This document shows, piece after piece, positions 50,161 through 58,650 of a stretch of DNA of 64,000 bases. Made by a program: the position numbers and the translations under genes. How positions within the stretch are numbered: position 1 is the stretch's first letter; each line of letters begins with the position of its first letter. The DNA is from Bradyrhizobium commune (GTDB taxonomy: Bacteria > Pseudomonadota > Alphaproteobacteria > Rhizobiales > Xanthobacteraceae), in NCBI RefSeq assembly GCF_015624505.1, contig NZ_CP061379.1, positions 1,116,001-1,180,000 on the forward strand, given 5' to 3'. Below the pieces are notes generated by a model. That model was not told the DNA's origin. It worked only from the letters and a program-made list of their open reading frames with translations, and made no database searches.

Positions 50161-53037
50161 TTAGCTCGCCGCTTCCAGCCGGACTTCCGTGAGCAGCCGC
50201 ATTGCGGCATCGGCATCCATCGGCTCGCCGAAGGCAAAGCCTTGCGCGTATTCGCAGCCGAGCTGGTAGAGCTCGACCGCATCCGAATCGGTCTCGGCGC
50301 CTTCCGCCACCACGTCCATGCCGAGGTCGTGCGCGAGTGCGATGATCGACTTCAGGATCACAGGCCGTGTGCCGCGATTGGTGGTGCGGACGAATGACTG
50401 GTCGATCTTGATGGTGTCGAACGGGAAGCGCTGGAGATAGGCGAGCGAGGAATGACCGGTGCCGAAATCGTCGAGCGACAATCCAGTGCCGAGCTCGCGG
50501 ATCCGCGTCAGCATCTGGGCTGCGTGCTCCGGGTTTTCCATCACCAGCGATTCCGTCAACTCCAGCTTCAGCGTGCCGCGCGCCACCGAGGAGCGCGACA
50601 GCACGGTGCGGATGTCGTGAATCAGATCGTGGCGCAGCAGCTGTCGCGACGAGACGTTGACGCTGGCGAAGATCGGCTCGCGCGAGCGCATCGCGCGCTG
50701 CCAGATCGAGAGCTGCTTGGCGGTCTGGTCGAGCACAAACATGCCGAGGTCGACGATCAGGCCGGTCTCCTCCGCAATGGTGATGAATTCCGACGGCGCC
50801 ATGCGTCCGAGCTTCGGATGATCCCAGCGCACCAGGGCCTCGAAGCCGGCGACCGAACGGTCCTCCAGCCGCACGATCGGCTGGTACAGGATGGTCAGCT
50901 CCTGGCGCTCGATGGCGCGGCGCAGCTCGCTCTCCAGCGTCAGGCGATCGGTCTTTCGCGCGCGCATCGCCGGCTTGTAGACGTCGATGCGATCGCCGCC
51001 GATGCGCTTGGAGTGATACATCGCAAGCTCGGCGTCCTTGATGATCTCGTCCGTCAGCTGGGTCTGCGGATCGGAGAGCGCCAGCCCGATCGAGGCTGTG
51101 AGAAAAATCTCGCGGTCGTTGAAGGCGATCGGCGCGCGGATGGTCTTGCGAATGGTCTCGGCGAAGGCGGTGATGCGGGCCGGGTCTTGCTCGGAGAGCA
51201 GGATCAGGCCGAACTGGTCGCCGGCGAGCCGAGCCAGCGTATCCTGCGGCTTCAGGATGCGGGTGAGGCGGCGGGCCAGCGTCAGCAGGATGGAATCGCC
51301 GACCGCGATGCCGACGGAATCGTTGACCTGCTTGAAGCGGTCGAGGTCGATCACCATCAGCGTCGGCCGCAGCGTCGGCATGGTCTTGGCGAAATGCGCG
51401 ACTGCGCCGAGCCGGTCCATGAACAACTTGCGATTGGGCAGGCCGGTGAGGTTGTCGTGCACGGAATCGTGCAGCAGCCGCTCCTCGGCATTGCGCAGCT
51501 CGGTGACATCGGTGAGCGTGCCGACCACGCGCGAGACCTCGCCGTCGGAGCCGACCACCGGGCGCGCCTTCAGCGCGAACCACATGAAGTGGCCGTCGGG
51601 CGTACGCAGGCGGAAATCCTGCACCAGGCGGCCGCGGCGCTGGTCGAGCACGCTGTCGAGCGCGGCGCGGAAACGGTCCTGGTCGAGCGGATGCAGCACT
51701 TCGAGCCAGGACGCGGCCGGGCCTTCCAGCGTGCCGCGCTTGAGGCCGAGCAGGGCCTCGGTCTCGGGGCTGGTGAAAACCTTGTCGGCGGACACGTCCC
51801 AGTCCCAGATCAGGTCGCCGGAACCGGCCAGCGCCAAGGCCCGCCGCTCGATGTCGGAGACGACGCCGGTGGTGGCGCCGCCGCCGGCGAAGGCGTGCTG
51901 CATCACCGTGAAGCCGATCAGCATCACGATCAGCACCAGGCCGCCGAGCAGCGCCGGGCCGACGATGTCGTTGGTGACGGAACCCGCGACCGTCATGCCG
52001 GCCGCGACCACCCAGACCACGAGCAGGAACCAGGTCGGGATCAACAGCACCGCGCGGTCGAAGCCGTGGGTGGAGAGATAGACGATCAGGGCGAAGCCGG
52101 CGAATGCGATCAGCACCAGCGAGATGCGCGCGATGCCGGAGGCCACGGCCGGATCGAACAAAGCGAGCGCCACCAGCGAGCCCAGGAAGGCCAGCCAGCC
52201 CACCGTGATGTGCGAGTAGCGCACATGCCATCGACTGAGGTTGAGATAGGCGAACAGGAACACCAGCAGCGTCGCCGCCAGGATCGCCTCACCCGCCGCG
52301 CGCCAGATGCGCTCGGCGTTGTTCGACATGTCGAGCACCTTGCCCCAGAAGCCGAAATCGACGCCGATATAGACCAGCACCGCCCAGGCCAGCGCAGCCG
52401 CCGCCGGGAACATGATGCTGCCCTTCACCACGAAGAGAATGGTCAGCACCAGCGCAAGCAGGCCGGAGATGCCGATCACGATGCCCTGGTAGAGCGTGAA
52501 GGAGTTGACCTTGTCCTTGTAGGCCTCCGGCTCCCACAGATAGAGCTGCGGCAGCTTGTCGGTGCGTAGTTCCGCGACGAAGGTGATGACGGCACCGGGG
52601 TCCAGCGTGATGCGGAAGACGTCGGCGGTCGGGCTTTCCTGCCGCTCCGGCCGGTCGCCGGTCGAGGGTGTGATGGTCGCGATGCGCGACAGACCGAGGT
52701 CGGGCCACAACAGGCCGGACGAGACGATGCGGTAATGCGGAGCGACGATCAGGCGGTCGAGCTGGTCGTCGGTGTTGTTGGCGAGCGCAAACACCACCCA
52801 GTTCTGGCCGCCCTCGCGGGCGCGGACCTCGATGCGGCGGACGATGCCGTCGGTGCCGGGCGCGGTGGAGACCTGGATGCGGTCGGCGTCGCTGCGCTGA
52901 TGCTCGAGCACGCCGGTGAGGTCGATCGCGGGCGCGTCACCGCGAACGCTGACAGCGTCGAGCGCGCGTGCAGGCGACGCGGCAACGAGAATCATGAGGC
53001 CCAGCGCGATGGGCGCGAGGCATCTGATCAGACGCAA
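50161..53037 (-). CDS. membrane PAS-GGDEF-EAL protein, probable c-di-GMP phosphodiesterase
   Basis: A 958-residue protein with a signal sequence (to about 26) and a periplasmic 7TMR-DISM-extracellular-like domain (about 27-185). Seven or eight membrane helices (about 186-385) are followed by PAS (about 405-525), GGDEF (about 530-695) and EAL (about 700-950). The GGDEF active site is degenerate (RLAGDQF) and lacks the RxxD site. The EAL residues look complete: EALVRW, NVSSRQL, ELTES, LDDFGTG, IKIDQSF and AEGAET. It should degrade c-di-GMP, with the GGDEF domain as a possible GTP sensor. The gene is monocistronic and convergent with the DUF7662-like gene. Confidence 0.92.
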   Translation of the reverse strand: MRLIRCLAPIALGLMILVAASPARALDAVSVRGDAPAIDLTGVLEHQRSDADRIQVSTAPGTDGIVRRIEVRAREGGQNWVVFALANNTDDQLDRLIVAPHYRIVSSGLLWPDLGLSRIATITPSTGDRPERQESPTADVFRITLDPGAVITFVAELRTDKLPQLYLWEPEAYKDKVNSFTLYQGIVIGISGLLALVLTILFVVKGSIMFPAAAALAWAVLVYIGVDFGFWGKVLDMSNNAERIWRAAGEAILAATLLVFLFAYLNLSRWHVRYSHITVGWLAFLGSLVALALFDPAVASGIARISLVLIAFAGFALIVYLSTHGFDRAVLLIPTWFLLVVWVVAAGMTVAGSVTNDIVGPALLGGLVLIVMLIGFTVMQHAFAGGGATTGVVSDIERRALALAGSGDLIWDWDVSADKVFTSPETEALLGLKRGTLEGPAASWLEVLHPLDQDRFRAALDSVLDQRRGRLVQDFRLRTPDGHFMWFALKARPVVGSDGEVSRVVGTLTDVTELRNAEERLLHDSVHDNLTGLPNRKLFMDRLGAVAHFAKTMPTLRPTLMVIDLDRFKQVNDSVGIAVGDSILLTLARRLTRILKPQDTLARLAGDQFGLILLSEQDPARITAFAETIRKTIRAPIAFNDREIFLTASIGLALSDPQTQLTDEIIKDAELAMYHSKRIGGDRIDVYKPAMRARKTDRLTLESELRRAIERQELTILYQPIVRLEDRSVAGFEALVRWDHPKLGRMAPSEFITIAEETGLIVDLGMFVLDQTAKQLSIWQRAMRSREPIFASVNVSSRQLLRHDLIHDIRTVLSRSSVARGTLKLELTESLVMENPEHAAQMLTRIRELGTGLSLDDFGTGHSSLAYLQRFPFDTIKIDQSFVRTTNRGTRPVILKSIIALAHDLGMDVVAEGAETDSDAVELYQLGCEYAQGFAFGEPMDADAAMRLLTEVRLEAAS

Positions 53038-53214
53038 GGTCAGCTCTCCGCGTTCGACGCAAACTCTGAGTGCAAGGCTAGGTGCAAGGCTAAGTGCAAG
53101 ACTGGCACGTAAGGGCGATTTCAGACCGGACAGAAGTGGTTCGGCATGGCGCGATAGATGCCACGAAAGCCAAGAAAATCAAAGGGTTTCCGCCGAAACC
53201 TGTGGGCCAGCGGC

Positions 53215-54213
53215 CTAGACCTCCAACACAATTTTGCCAATATGTGCGGAGGTCTCCATGCGCCGGTGCGCGTCGGACGCCTTTTCCAGCGGGAAAGCGC
53301 TGTCCATCAGCGGTTTGACGCGGCCTTCGCGCAGCAGCGGCATCACTTTCGCCTCGATTGCGGCCACCATCGCTGCCTTATCCGCATTAGTACGGGGGCG
53401 CAGCGTCGAGCCGGTATGGGTCAACCGCTTCACCATCACCTTGGCGATGTTGACGCTGACCTTGGGGCCGTTGAGGGTCGCGATCTGCACGATACGACCG
53501 TCGACGGCGGCGGCATCATAGTTGCGATCGACATAGTCGCCGGCGACCATGTCGAGGATCAGATTGACGCCGACATTGTTGGTCTCCGCCTTGACCACGG
53601 CGACGAAGTCCTCGTTCCTGTAATTAATGGCGCGGTCGGCGCCGAGCTTGAGGCAGGCGTCGATCTTGTCCTGCGAGCCGACGGTGACGAACACTTTTGC
53701 CCCGAACGCCTTCGCAAGCTGGATCGCCATGGTTCCGATGCCGGACGAGCCGCCATGGATCAGCAGCGTCTCGCCGGCCTTCAGCCCGCCGCGCTCGAAC
53801 ACATTGTGCCAGACCGTCATGAGGGTTTCCGGCAGCGCGCCGGCTTCCTTGATCGACAGCGCCGGCGGCACGCTCATGGCCTGGGCGTCCTGGGCGATGC
53901 AGTACTGCGCATAGCCGCCGCCGGCGACCAGCGACATCACCTTGTCGCCGATTTTGTGCCTCCTGGCGTTGCTGCCGACCGCGACCACTTCACCGGCGAT
54001 CTCCAGCCCCGGCAGGTCGCTGGCGCCGGGCGGCGGCGGATAGGCGCCGGAGCGCTGCGCCACGTCGGGCCGGTTGACGCCGGCGGCCTGCACCTTGATC
54101 AGGATCTCGTCAGGACCCGGCTGCGGGAGAGCCCGTTGTTCCGGCAGCAGAACCTCCGGCCCACCGGGCTTGGAGATGGCGACCACGGTCATTTGCGCGG
54201 GCAGCTTTTCCAT
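53215..54213 (-). CDS. NAD(P)H-quinone oxidoreductase, zinc-free MDR family
   Basis: A 332-residue medium-chain dehydrogenase/reductase of the QOR/PIG3-like type. KVQAAGVNRPDVAQRSGAYP and PGLEIAGEVVAVG form the N-terminal domain. LIHGGSSGIGTMAIQLAKAF is the NADPH-binding motif, and no structural-zinc cysteine quartet is present. It would reduce quinones or enones in the cytoplasm, perhaps for detoxification. TLRPRTNADKA is typical of the PIG3 group. It is divergent from the DUF1192 gene. Confidence 0.9.
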   Translation of the reverse strand: MEKLPAQMTVVAISKPGGPEVLLPEQRALPQPGPDEILIKVQAAGVNRPDVAQRSGAYPPPPGASDLPGLEIAGEVVAVGSNARRHKIGDKVMSLVAGGGYAQYCIAQDAQAMSVPPALSIKEAGALPETLMTVWHNVFERGGLKAGETLLIHGGSSGIGTMAIQLAKAFGAKVFVTVGSQDKIDACLKLGADRAINYRNEDFVAVVKAETNNVGVNLILDMVAGDYVDRNYDAAAVDGRIVQIATLNGPKVSVNIAKVMVKRLTHTGSTLRPRTNADKAAMVAAIEAKVMPLLREGRVKPLMDSAFPLEKASDAHRRMETSAHIGKIVLEV

Positions 54214-54333
54214 GATTTGTCCTTGGAGAAGAGGGCAGGATCGAAAAGACCAGTTGATTAGCCAGAGCGCCCCGCGCTGGCAACCGCTTCAACTTCGTTT
54301 GACCGCCTGGCGGACCTGATCGGAGGAACGACG

Positions 54334-54525
54334 ATGCCGATGGAAGACGACGACCGCCCGCGCAAGAAGGTCACCCACGAGATCGGACAGGACCTCTCAC
54401 TGTTGTCGGTCGAGGAACTGACCGAGCGCGTCGCGTTGCTGAAGACCGAGATCGGCAGGCTGGAAGAAGCCGCCACCAAAAAGCGCGCCTCGCGCGATGC
54501 GGCGAACAGTATTTTCAAGTCGTAG
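54334..54525 (+). CDS. DUF1192 protein
   Basis: A 63-residue cytoplasmic protein. After a charged N-terminus, LSLLSVEELTERVALLKTEI and the following residues form a coiled-coil helix, the DUF1192 pattern found throughout Rhizobiales. It ends in AANSIFKS as relatives do. GGAGGAACGACG precedes the ATG. The function is unknown. It is followed by a palindromic repeat and then the candidate small RNA, so it is probably a single-gene transcript. Confidence 0.85.
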   Translation: MPMEDDDRPRKKVTHEIGQDLSLLSVEELTERVALLKTEIGRLEEAATKKRASRDAANSIFKS

Positions 54526-54539
54526 CTCGCCACACCATC

Positions 54540-54583
54540 GCTGTCGTCCCGGATCGGCGCTTACGCTTGTCTGGGACGACAGC
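54540..54583. repeat. palindromic repeat (GCTGTCGTCCC family)
   Basis: GCTGTCGTCCC (54540-54550) and GGGACGACAGC (54573-54583) are perfect 11-base inverted repeats around a 22-base centre, 15 bases after the DUF1192 stop. It may act as its terminator. The following 54584-54660 shows nothing I can assign. Confidence 0.65.
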
Positions 54584-54674
54584 GGAGTGTGTCGCTGGCT
54601 CGGACGACGACGGAGAGACCGTTCAACTCAGCCACTGGCCGACATGGCTAACGAACCCTCAAAATAATCGTTCG

Positions 54675-54689
54675 TTTACTCTCAATTAA
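54675..54689 (+). promoter_or_regulatory. CtrA-like box upstream of sRNA candidate and rcdA
   Basis: TTTA-N7-TTAA differs by one base from the CtrA consensus TTAA-N7-TTAA, in an AT-rich patch of otherwise GC-rich DNA. It lies just before the structured RNA candidate and about 270 bases before rcdA, whose product controls CtrA turnover. One match of this length can occur by chance. Confidence 0.35.
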
Positions 54690-54699
54690 GCTTTCGAGT

Positions 54700-54810
54700 T
54701 TATGACTGGCGCTGTCCTCGTTTGGACACCGAGTGGCTCCTGTCCACTCTGTTTGACGCCTCCCTGTTATCAACTTTCAAAGCCGCCGGTCTTCCGGCGG
54801 CTCTTTTTTG
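54700..54810 (+). ncRNA. candidate trans-acting small RNA with C-rich loops
   Basis: About 110 bases with three predicted hairpins: GTCC-tcgttt-GGAC (54714-54727), GAGTGG-ctcctgt-CCACTC (54731-54749) and a strong terminator stem (54781-54802) with T-run. The second loop reads CTCCTGT, and the single-stranded GCCTCCC (54758-54764) follows; both could pair with Shine-Dalgarno sequences. Alphaproteobacterial sRNA families such as alpha-r14 use the same plan. The start position is a guess. No convincing ORF lies here. Confidence 0.45.
54781..54810 (+). terminator. rho-independent terminator
   Basis: AGCCGCCGG (54781-54789), loop TCTT and CCGGCGGCT (54794-54802) form a perfect 9-bp stem followed by CTTTTTTG. 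No protein gene lies within 250 bases upstream on this strand, so it must end some other transcript. It is 150 bases before the rcdA start. Confidence 0.88.
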
Positions 54811-54960
54811 TGTCTCACCGAGGTTGCATTCCGAGGAAAGACCCGCGGAAACCATATCCGCGCTTGCCGCTGGACTCCGCGCTCCGCCCGCGCAATGATT
54901 TGTTCATCATAAGCCGGCGCCAAGCCGGGTGGGTAGACAGTTGCGTAAGGGGCGTTAACC

Positions 54961-55470
54961 ATGGAACGTTTGCAAGCCGACGGCGCTCTCGTTCAACTCA
55001 GCGAGCGGTTCACCAATTCTGCGGCCTTTGGCGCCCTGTTCCGCGAAGGCATGGATCTCGTCGAGGAGACCGCGGCCTATCTCGACGGCGCCGGCCGCAC
55101 CGAGGCCAAGGCGCTCGATCGCGCCGTCAGCCTCACCTACGCGACCGAAAGCATGCGCCTCACCACCCGCCTGATGCAGCTCGCCTCGTGGCTGCTGCTG
55201 CATCGCGCGGTCAAGGAAGGCGAGATGACGCTGGTCCAGGCCAACCGCGAGAAGACCAAGGTCAAGCTTTCCGCCGCCGATCCCGGCCCCACCGACACCA
55301 TCGAGAAGCTGCCGACGCAGCTCCAGGACCTGATCCATCGCTCGATGAGCCTCCAGACCCGCGTGCGCCGTCTCGACACCACGATCCACAACCCGCCTGC
55401 CGATCACCCCGCGATCGGCAACCCGCTGGTGCCGCAGCTCAACGCGCTGAAGGCCGCGTTCGAGCGGTAG
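54961..55470 (+). CDS. rcdA: RcdA-type protein (DUF1465), regulator of CtrA degradation
   Basis: A 169-residue all-helical cytoplasmic protein. LSERFTNSAAFGALFREGMD, LVEETAAYLDGAGR and YATESMRLTTRLMQLASWLL match DUF1465, the family of Caulobacter RcdA. RcdA is an adaptor that helps ClpXP degrade CtrA and other proteins at the cell pole, with CpdR and PopA. The C-terminal tail is variable, as in known members. AAGGGGCG lies seven bases before the ATG. The neighbourhood with rpmE and an ABC exporter recalls the usual alphaproteobacterial layout. Confidence 0.8.
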   Translation: MERLQADGALVQLSERFTNSAAFGALFREGMDLVEETAAYLDGAGRTEAKALDRAVSLTYATESMRLTTRLMQLASWLLLHRAVKEGEMTLVQANREKTKVKLSAADPGPTDTIEKLPTQLQDLIHRSMSLQTRVRRLDTTIHNPPADHPAIGNPLVPQLNALKAAFER

Positions 55471-55480
55471 GCCCGGCTCT

Positions 55481-55574
55481 CGTAGGGTGGGCAAAGGCGC
55501 AACGCGCCGTGCCCACCATTTTTCTTCCAAGACCGCGAAAGTCGGTGGGCACGCTTCGCTTTGCCCACCCTACG
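55481..55574. repeat. palindromic repeat (CGTAGGGTGGGCAAAG family)
   Basis: CGTAGGGTGGGCAAAGGCGC... (55481-55518) and its near complement (55544-55574, ending GCCCACCCTACG) flank a 25-base centre between rcdA and the rpmE terminator. The same GTAGGGTGGGCAAAG arms are familiar from intergenic repeats in many Bradyrhizobium-type genomes. Confidence 0.7.
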
Positions 55575-55608
55575 AATTCTCGATCTTGGTCTACGGCCTC
55601 CAAAAAAC

Positions 55609-55640
55609 AAAAACGCCCCCGGTCCTCCGGGGGCGTTTTT
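55609..55640 (-). terminator. rho-independent terminator of rpmE
   Basis: AAAAACGCCCCCGG and CCGGGGGCGTTTTT pair over 14 bases around a TCCT loop. It lies 22 bases after the rpmE stop and can also end rcdA transcription from the other side. Confidence 0.88.
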
Positions 55641-55662
55641 CATCTCCAGCCTTGCGGCCGGA

Positions 55663-55890
55663 TCAATCCTTTTTGAGAAAGCCCGAAAACTTCTTCTGGA
55701 AGCGCGAGACGCGGCCGCCGCGATCCATCAGCTGGGCGTTGCCGCCGGTCCAGGCCGGGTGCGACTTCGGGTCGATGTCGAGGTTCAGCGTGTCGCCTTC
55801 CTTGCCCCAGGTGGAGCGGGTCAGGTACTCGGTTCCGTCGGTCATCACGACCTTAATCGTATGATAATTCGGGTGAATTTCGGCTTTCAT
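55663..55890 (-). CDS. rpmE: 50S ribosomal protein L31
   Basis: A 75-residue protein, the normal size. [20 protein letters not shown] is the L31 start, and [20 protein letters not shown] then RFQKKFSGF the conserved end. It lacks the CxxC zinc-ribbon of the C+ form, as is usual in alphaproteobacteria. AGGAATTGCC precedes the ATG. It is a single gene between the two convergent/divergent neighbours. Confidence 0.96.
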   Translation of the reverse strand: MKAEIHPNYHTIKVVMTDGTEYLTRSTWGKEGDTLNLDIDPKSHPAWTGGNAQLMDRGGRVSRFQKKFSGFLKKD

Positions 55891-56089
55891 GGCAATTCCT
55901 AGGGCGACCGGCGCCGCTCGCTTGAGTGATGATCAATGACGGATTTGGCGGCTCTATACCCCACGGGGGGTCTTAAAACAAGCCATTGCGGGGACAGGAG
56001 GACCGGGTCGTCCCCTCAGGAACATGCCGGATTTGCCACACCCCCTGTGGCGGCCTATTTGGAACGGAAACATCCTAGGGTCGGATCTC

Positions 56090-57916
56090 ATGAGCGCAGT
56101 TGAACGGCTTGAAACCGGGCCCCCAGAGGCCCCGTCGATCGAAGCCGATCTGATCGAGCAGCCGGCAAAGAGCCGCGCGAAGCTGCGGCCGCTGCTGGCG
56201 CTCGCGCCCTACGTGGCCCGCTATCGCGGCCGCGCCGCGCTCGCCTTCGTCGCGCTGACGGTCGCCGCGCTGACCACGCTCTTGGTGCCGGTCGCGGTGC
56301 GCCGGATGATCGATTTCGGCCTGACGCCGGAAGGCATCGCGCTGATCAACAGCTACTTCTCGGTGATGATCGCGGTGGTCGCCGTGCTCGCGCTCGCGAG
56401 TGCCGCGCGCTACTATCTGGTGATGACGATCGGCGAGCGCATCGTCGCCGATCTGCGCAGCGATGTCTTCGCGCATCTGCTCTCGCTCTCGCCGTCCTTC
56501 TTCGATTCCGCGCGCAGCGGCGAGCTAGTGTCGCGCCTCACCGCCGACACCACGCAGATCAAATCCGCGGTAGGCGCCTCCGTGTCGATCGCGCTGCGCA
56601 ACCTGATGATGTTCTTCGGCGCCGCCGCGATGATGGTGATCACGAGTCCGCGCCTGTCCGGCTTCGTGCTGCTCGCCATTCCCCTGATCGTGTTGCCGCT
56701 GGTCGCCTTCGGCCGCTGGGTGCGGCGTCTGTCGCGCAATGCGCAGGATACGCTGGCAGACGCTTCCGCCTATGCCGGCGAGCTGATCGGCGCGATCCGC
56801 ACCGTGCAGGCCTACACCAGCGAGGGGTTGGCTGCGAAGCGCTTTGGCGGCGAGGTCGAGCAGGCCTATGAGGCCGCGCGCACCTCGACCCAGGCGCGCG
56901 CCGTGCTCACCGCCATCATCATCTTCATCGTGTTCGCAAGCGTGGTCGCGATCCTCTGGATCGGTTCGCATGACGTGCTCACCGGCGCGATCACGCCGGG
57001 CCGGCTCGGCCAGTTCGTGCTCTATGCAGCGTTTGCGGCGGCGGGCCTCGGTCAGCTCAGCGAGGTCTGGGGCGAAGTCTCTGCGGCGTCGGGCGCTGCC
57101 GAGCGCCTGTTCGAAATCTTGCATGTGAAGCCGGAAATCGCCGCGCCCGCTTCTCCGCGCGCGCTGCCGGCGCCGGCGCGCGGCGAGGTCGGCTTCGACC
57201 ATGTCAGCTTCGCCTATCCCGCGCGGCCCGACGTCAACGTGCTCGACGCCGTGTCGTTCGCGGTGCAGCCCGGCGAGAAGGTTGCGATCGTCGGTCCGTC
57301 CGGCGCCGGCAAGAGCACGATCTTTCACCTCCTGCTGCGCTTCTACGATCCGCGTAGCGGTGCGATCTCGCTCGACGGCGTGCCGGTCAAAGCCGCCGAT
57401 CCCCGCGACTTCCGCGCCCGCATCGCGCTGGTGCCGCAGGAGTCCAACGTGTTCGCCGCGAGCGCCCGCGAGAACATCCGCTTCGGCCGGCCCAATGCGA
57501 CCGATGCCGAGGTCGAGCGCGCGGCCGAGCTCGCGCATGCCGCCGAGTTCATCCGCCGCCTGCCCGAAGGCTTTGACACCCCGCTCGGCGAGCGCGGCGT
57601 GACGCTCTCCGGCGGCCAGCGCCAGCGCATTGCGATCGCGCGCGCGATCCTGCGCGACGCGCCGTTGCTGCTGCTCGATGAAGCCACCTCAGCGCTCGAC
57701 GCCGAAAGCGAGACGCTGGTGCAGACCGCGCTCGAGGAGCTGATGCGTCACCGCACCACGCTGGTGATCGCCCATCGGCTCGCAACCGTGCTGTCCTGCG
57801 ACCGGATCCTGGTGATGGACCAGGGCAAGATCGTCGAACAGGGCACGCATGCCGAGCTGGTCGCCGCGAACGGGCTCTATGCGAGGCTGGCGCGATTGCA
57901 GTTCGAGGGCATTTAG
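56090..57916 (+). CDS. ABC exporter, half-transporter (MsbA/LmrA-like)
   Basis: A 608-residue fused membrane-ATPase protein. Six helices lie at about 45-330, followed by an ATPase at about 365-600 with Walker A GPSGAGKS, the Q-loop in [20 protein letters not shown], signature [16 protein letters not shown] and Walker [12 protein letters not shown]. It works as a homodimer exporting lipids, drugs or peptides; the substrate is unknown. The ATG at 56090 is chosen because the downstream sequence is conserved-looking. The frame is open back to 56024. It is divergent from rpmE, as in many Rhizobiales genomes. Confidence 0.92.
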   Translation: MSAVERLETGPPEAPSIEADLIEQPAKSRAKLRPLLALAPYVARYRGRAALAFVALTVAALTTLLVPVAVRRMIDFGLTPEGIALINSYFSVMIAVVAVLALASAARYYLVMTIGERIVADLRSDVFAHLLSLSPSFFDSARSGELVSRLTADTTQIKSAVGASVSIALRNLMMFFGAAAMMVITSPRLSGFVLLAIPLIVLPLVAFGRWVRRLSRNAQDTLADASAYAGELIGAIRTVQAYTSEGLAAKRFGGEVEQAYEAARTSTQARAVLTAIIIFIVFASVVAILWIGSHDVLTGAITPGRLGQFVLYAAFAAAGLGQLSEVWGEVSAASGAAERLFEILHVKPEIAAPASPRALPAPARGEVGFDHVSFAYPARPDVNVLDAVSFAVQPGEKVAIVGPSGAGKSTIFHLLLRFYDPRSGAISLDGVPVKAADPRDFRARIALVPQESNVFAASARENIRFGRPNATDAEVERAAELAHAAEFIRRLPEGFDTPLGERGVTLSGGQRQRIAIARAILRDAPLLLLDEATSALDAESETLVQTALEELMRHRTTLVIAHRLATVLSCDRILVMDQGKIVEQGTHAELVAANGLYARLARLQFEGI

Positions 57917-57985
57917 CGCGGAACCAGAAGCGCGTCTGTCTGTTGCAACCCCGTCCGATTGGCTCGGGAGATGCAGGAGAGGAAC

Positions 57986-58186
57986 ATGCCCTTTCGTCGC
58001 GGAGGGTTTGCGCTGACGCCGCCCTCGCTCGTCATATTCGTGATTTCGCTGGTGCTGGCGCTGGTCGCGCTCTTGGTGCGCTACGCCCATGTTTCGGTGC
58101 CGATCATCAGTGCCGCGCACGTGTTTGATGTTCTGGCCCTGGCCTATGTCATATTGACGGTTGGCGTCCTCTTCAGGGGCATATGA
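57986..58186 (+). CDS. small two-helix membrane protein, hypothetical
   Basis: A 66-residue protein with two hydrophobic helices (about 12-32 and 42-62) joined by a short loop. AGGAGAGGAA directly precedes the ATG at 57986, which is therefore preferred over the in-frame ATG at 57971. The gene starts 69 bases after the ABC exporter and may be in its transcript. I do not recognise the family. Codon use is like its neighbours. Confidence 0.6.
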   Translation: MPFRRGGFALTPPSLVIFVISLVLALVALLVRYAHVSVPIISAAHVFDVLALAYVILTVGVLFRGI

Positions 58187-58203
58187 GGCTTGGACCCCGT
58201 GCT

Positions 58204-58650
58204 TTACGGCTTCCATTCCAGCTTCAGCACCGGCCGTCCCGAGGTCGGGTTCAAATCGTCGCCGGCGTGCGCAAAGCCGTTGCGCTCGTAGAAGCGGATG
58301 GCGCGGGAATTGTCCTTGTTGACGAGCAGGGTGATGCCTATGGGCGACAGGCGCTTGGCTTCCTCGACCAGCAGCCGCGCCGCGTCCGAGCCCCAATGCG
58401 CGGGATCGACCACGAGCTGGTCGAGATAGCCCTCGCCGTCGATCGTGACGAAGCCGGTCAGCGCGCCGTCCGCTTCCGCGACGACGATCGACGCCTTCGG
58501 CACCAGATCCTTGCGCCAGCGTTCGCGCCACCAGTCCAGCCGCGCGGCGAAGTCGATCTGCGGATAGGCCTGCTGCCAGGTGCGATGCCACAAATCGATC
58601 GCGGCTGCTTCGTCGGCGGCCACGTAGGGGCGGAGGTGGAGCGCGCTCAC
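58204..58650 (-). CDS. GNAT family N-acetyltransferase
   Basis: A 148-residue protein with the GNAT fold. MSALHLRPYVAADEAAAIDL is the beta1-alpha1 start. LDQLVVDPAHWGSDAARLLV carries the acetyl-CoA loop in a loosened form (GSDAA for Q/RxxGxG/A), and NFARAIRFYERNGF-type sequence (NSRAIRFYERNGF) is the classic motif B. It starts with a GTG that overlaps by one base the stop of the MotB-like gene (TAGTG), so it is translationally coupled. The acceptor is unknown. Confidence 0.88.
   Translation of the reverse strand: MSALHLRPYVAADEAAAIDLWHRTWQQAYPQIDFAARLDWWRERWRKDLVPKASIVVAEADGALTGFVTIDGEGYLDQLVVDPAHWGSDAARLLVEEAKRLSPIGITLLVNKDNSRAIRFYERNGFAHAGDDLNPTSGRPVLKLEWKP

Noticed and set aside
50452..52569. 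705-codon open frame antisense to the GGDEF/EAL gene
   Set aside because: A codon-bias shadow. The sense strand has full PAS, GGDEF and EAL motifs and this frame has none.
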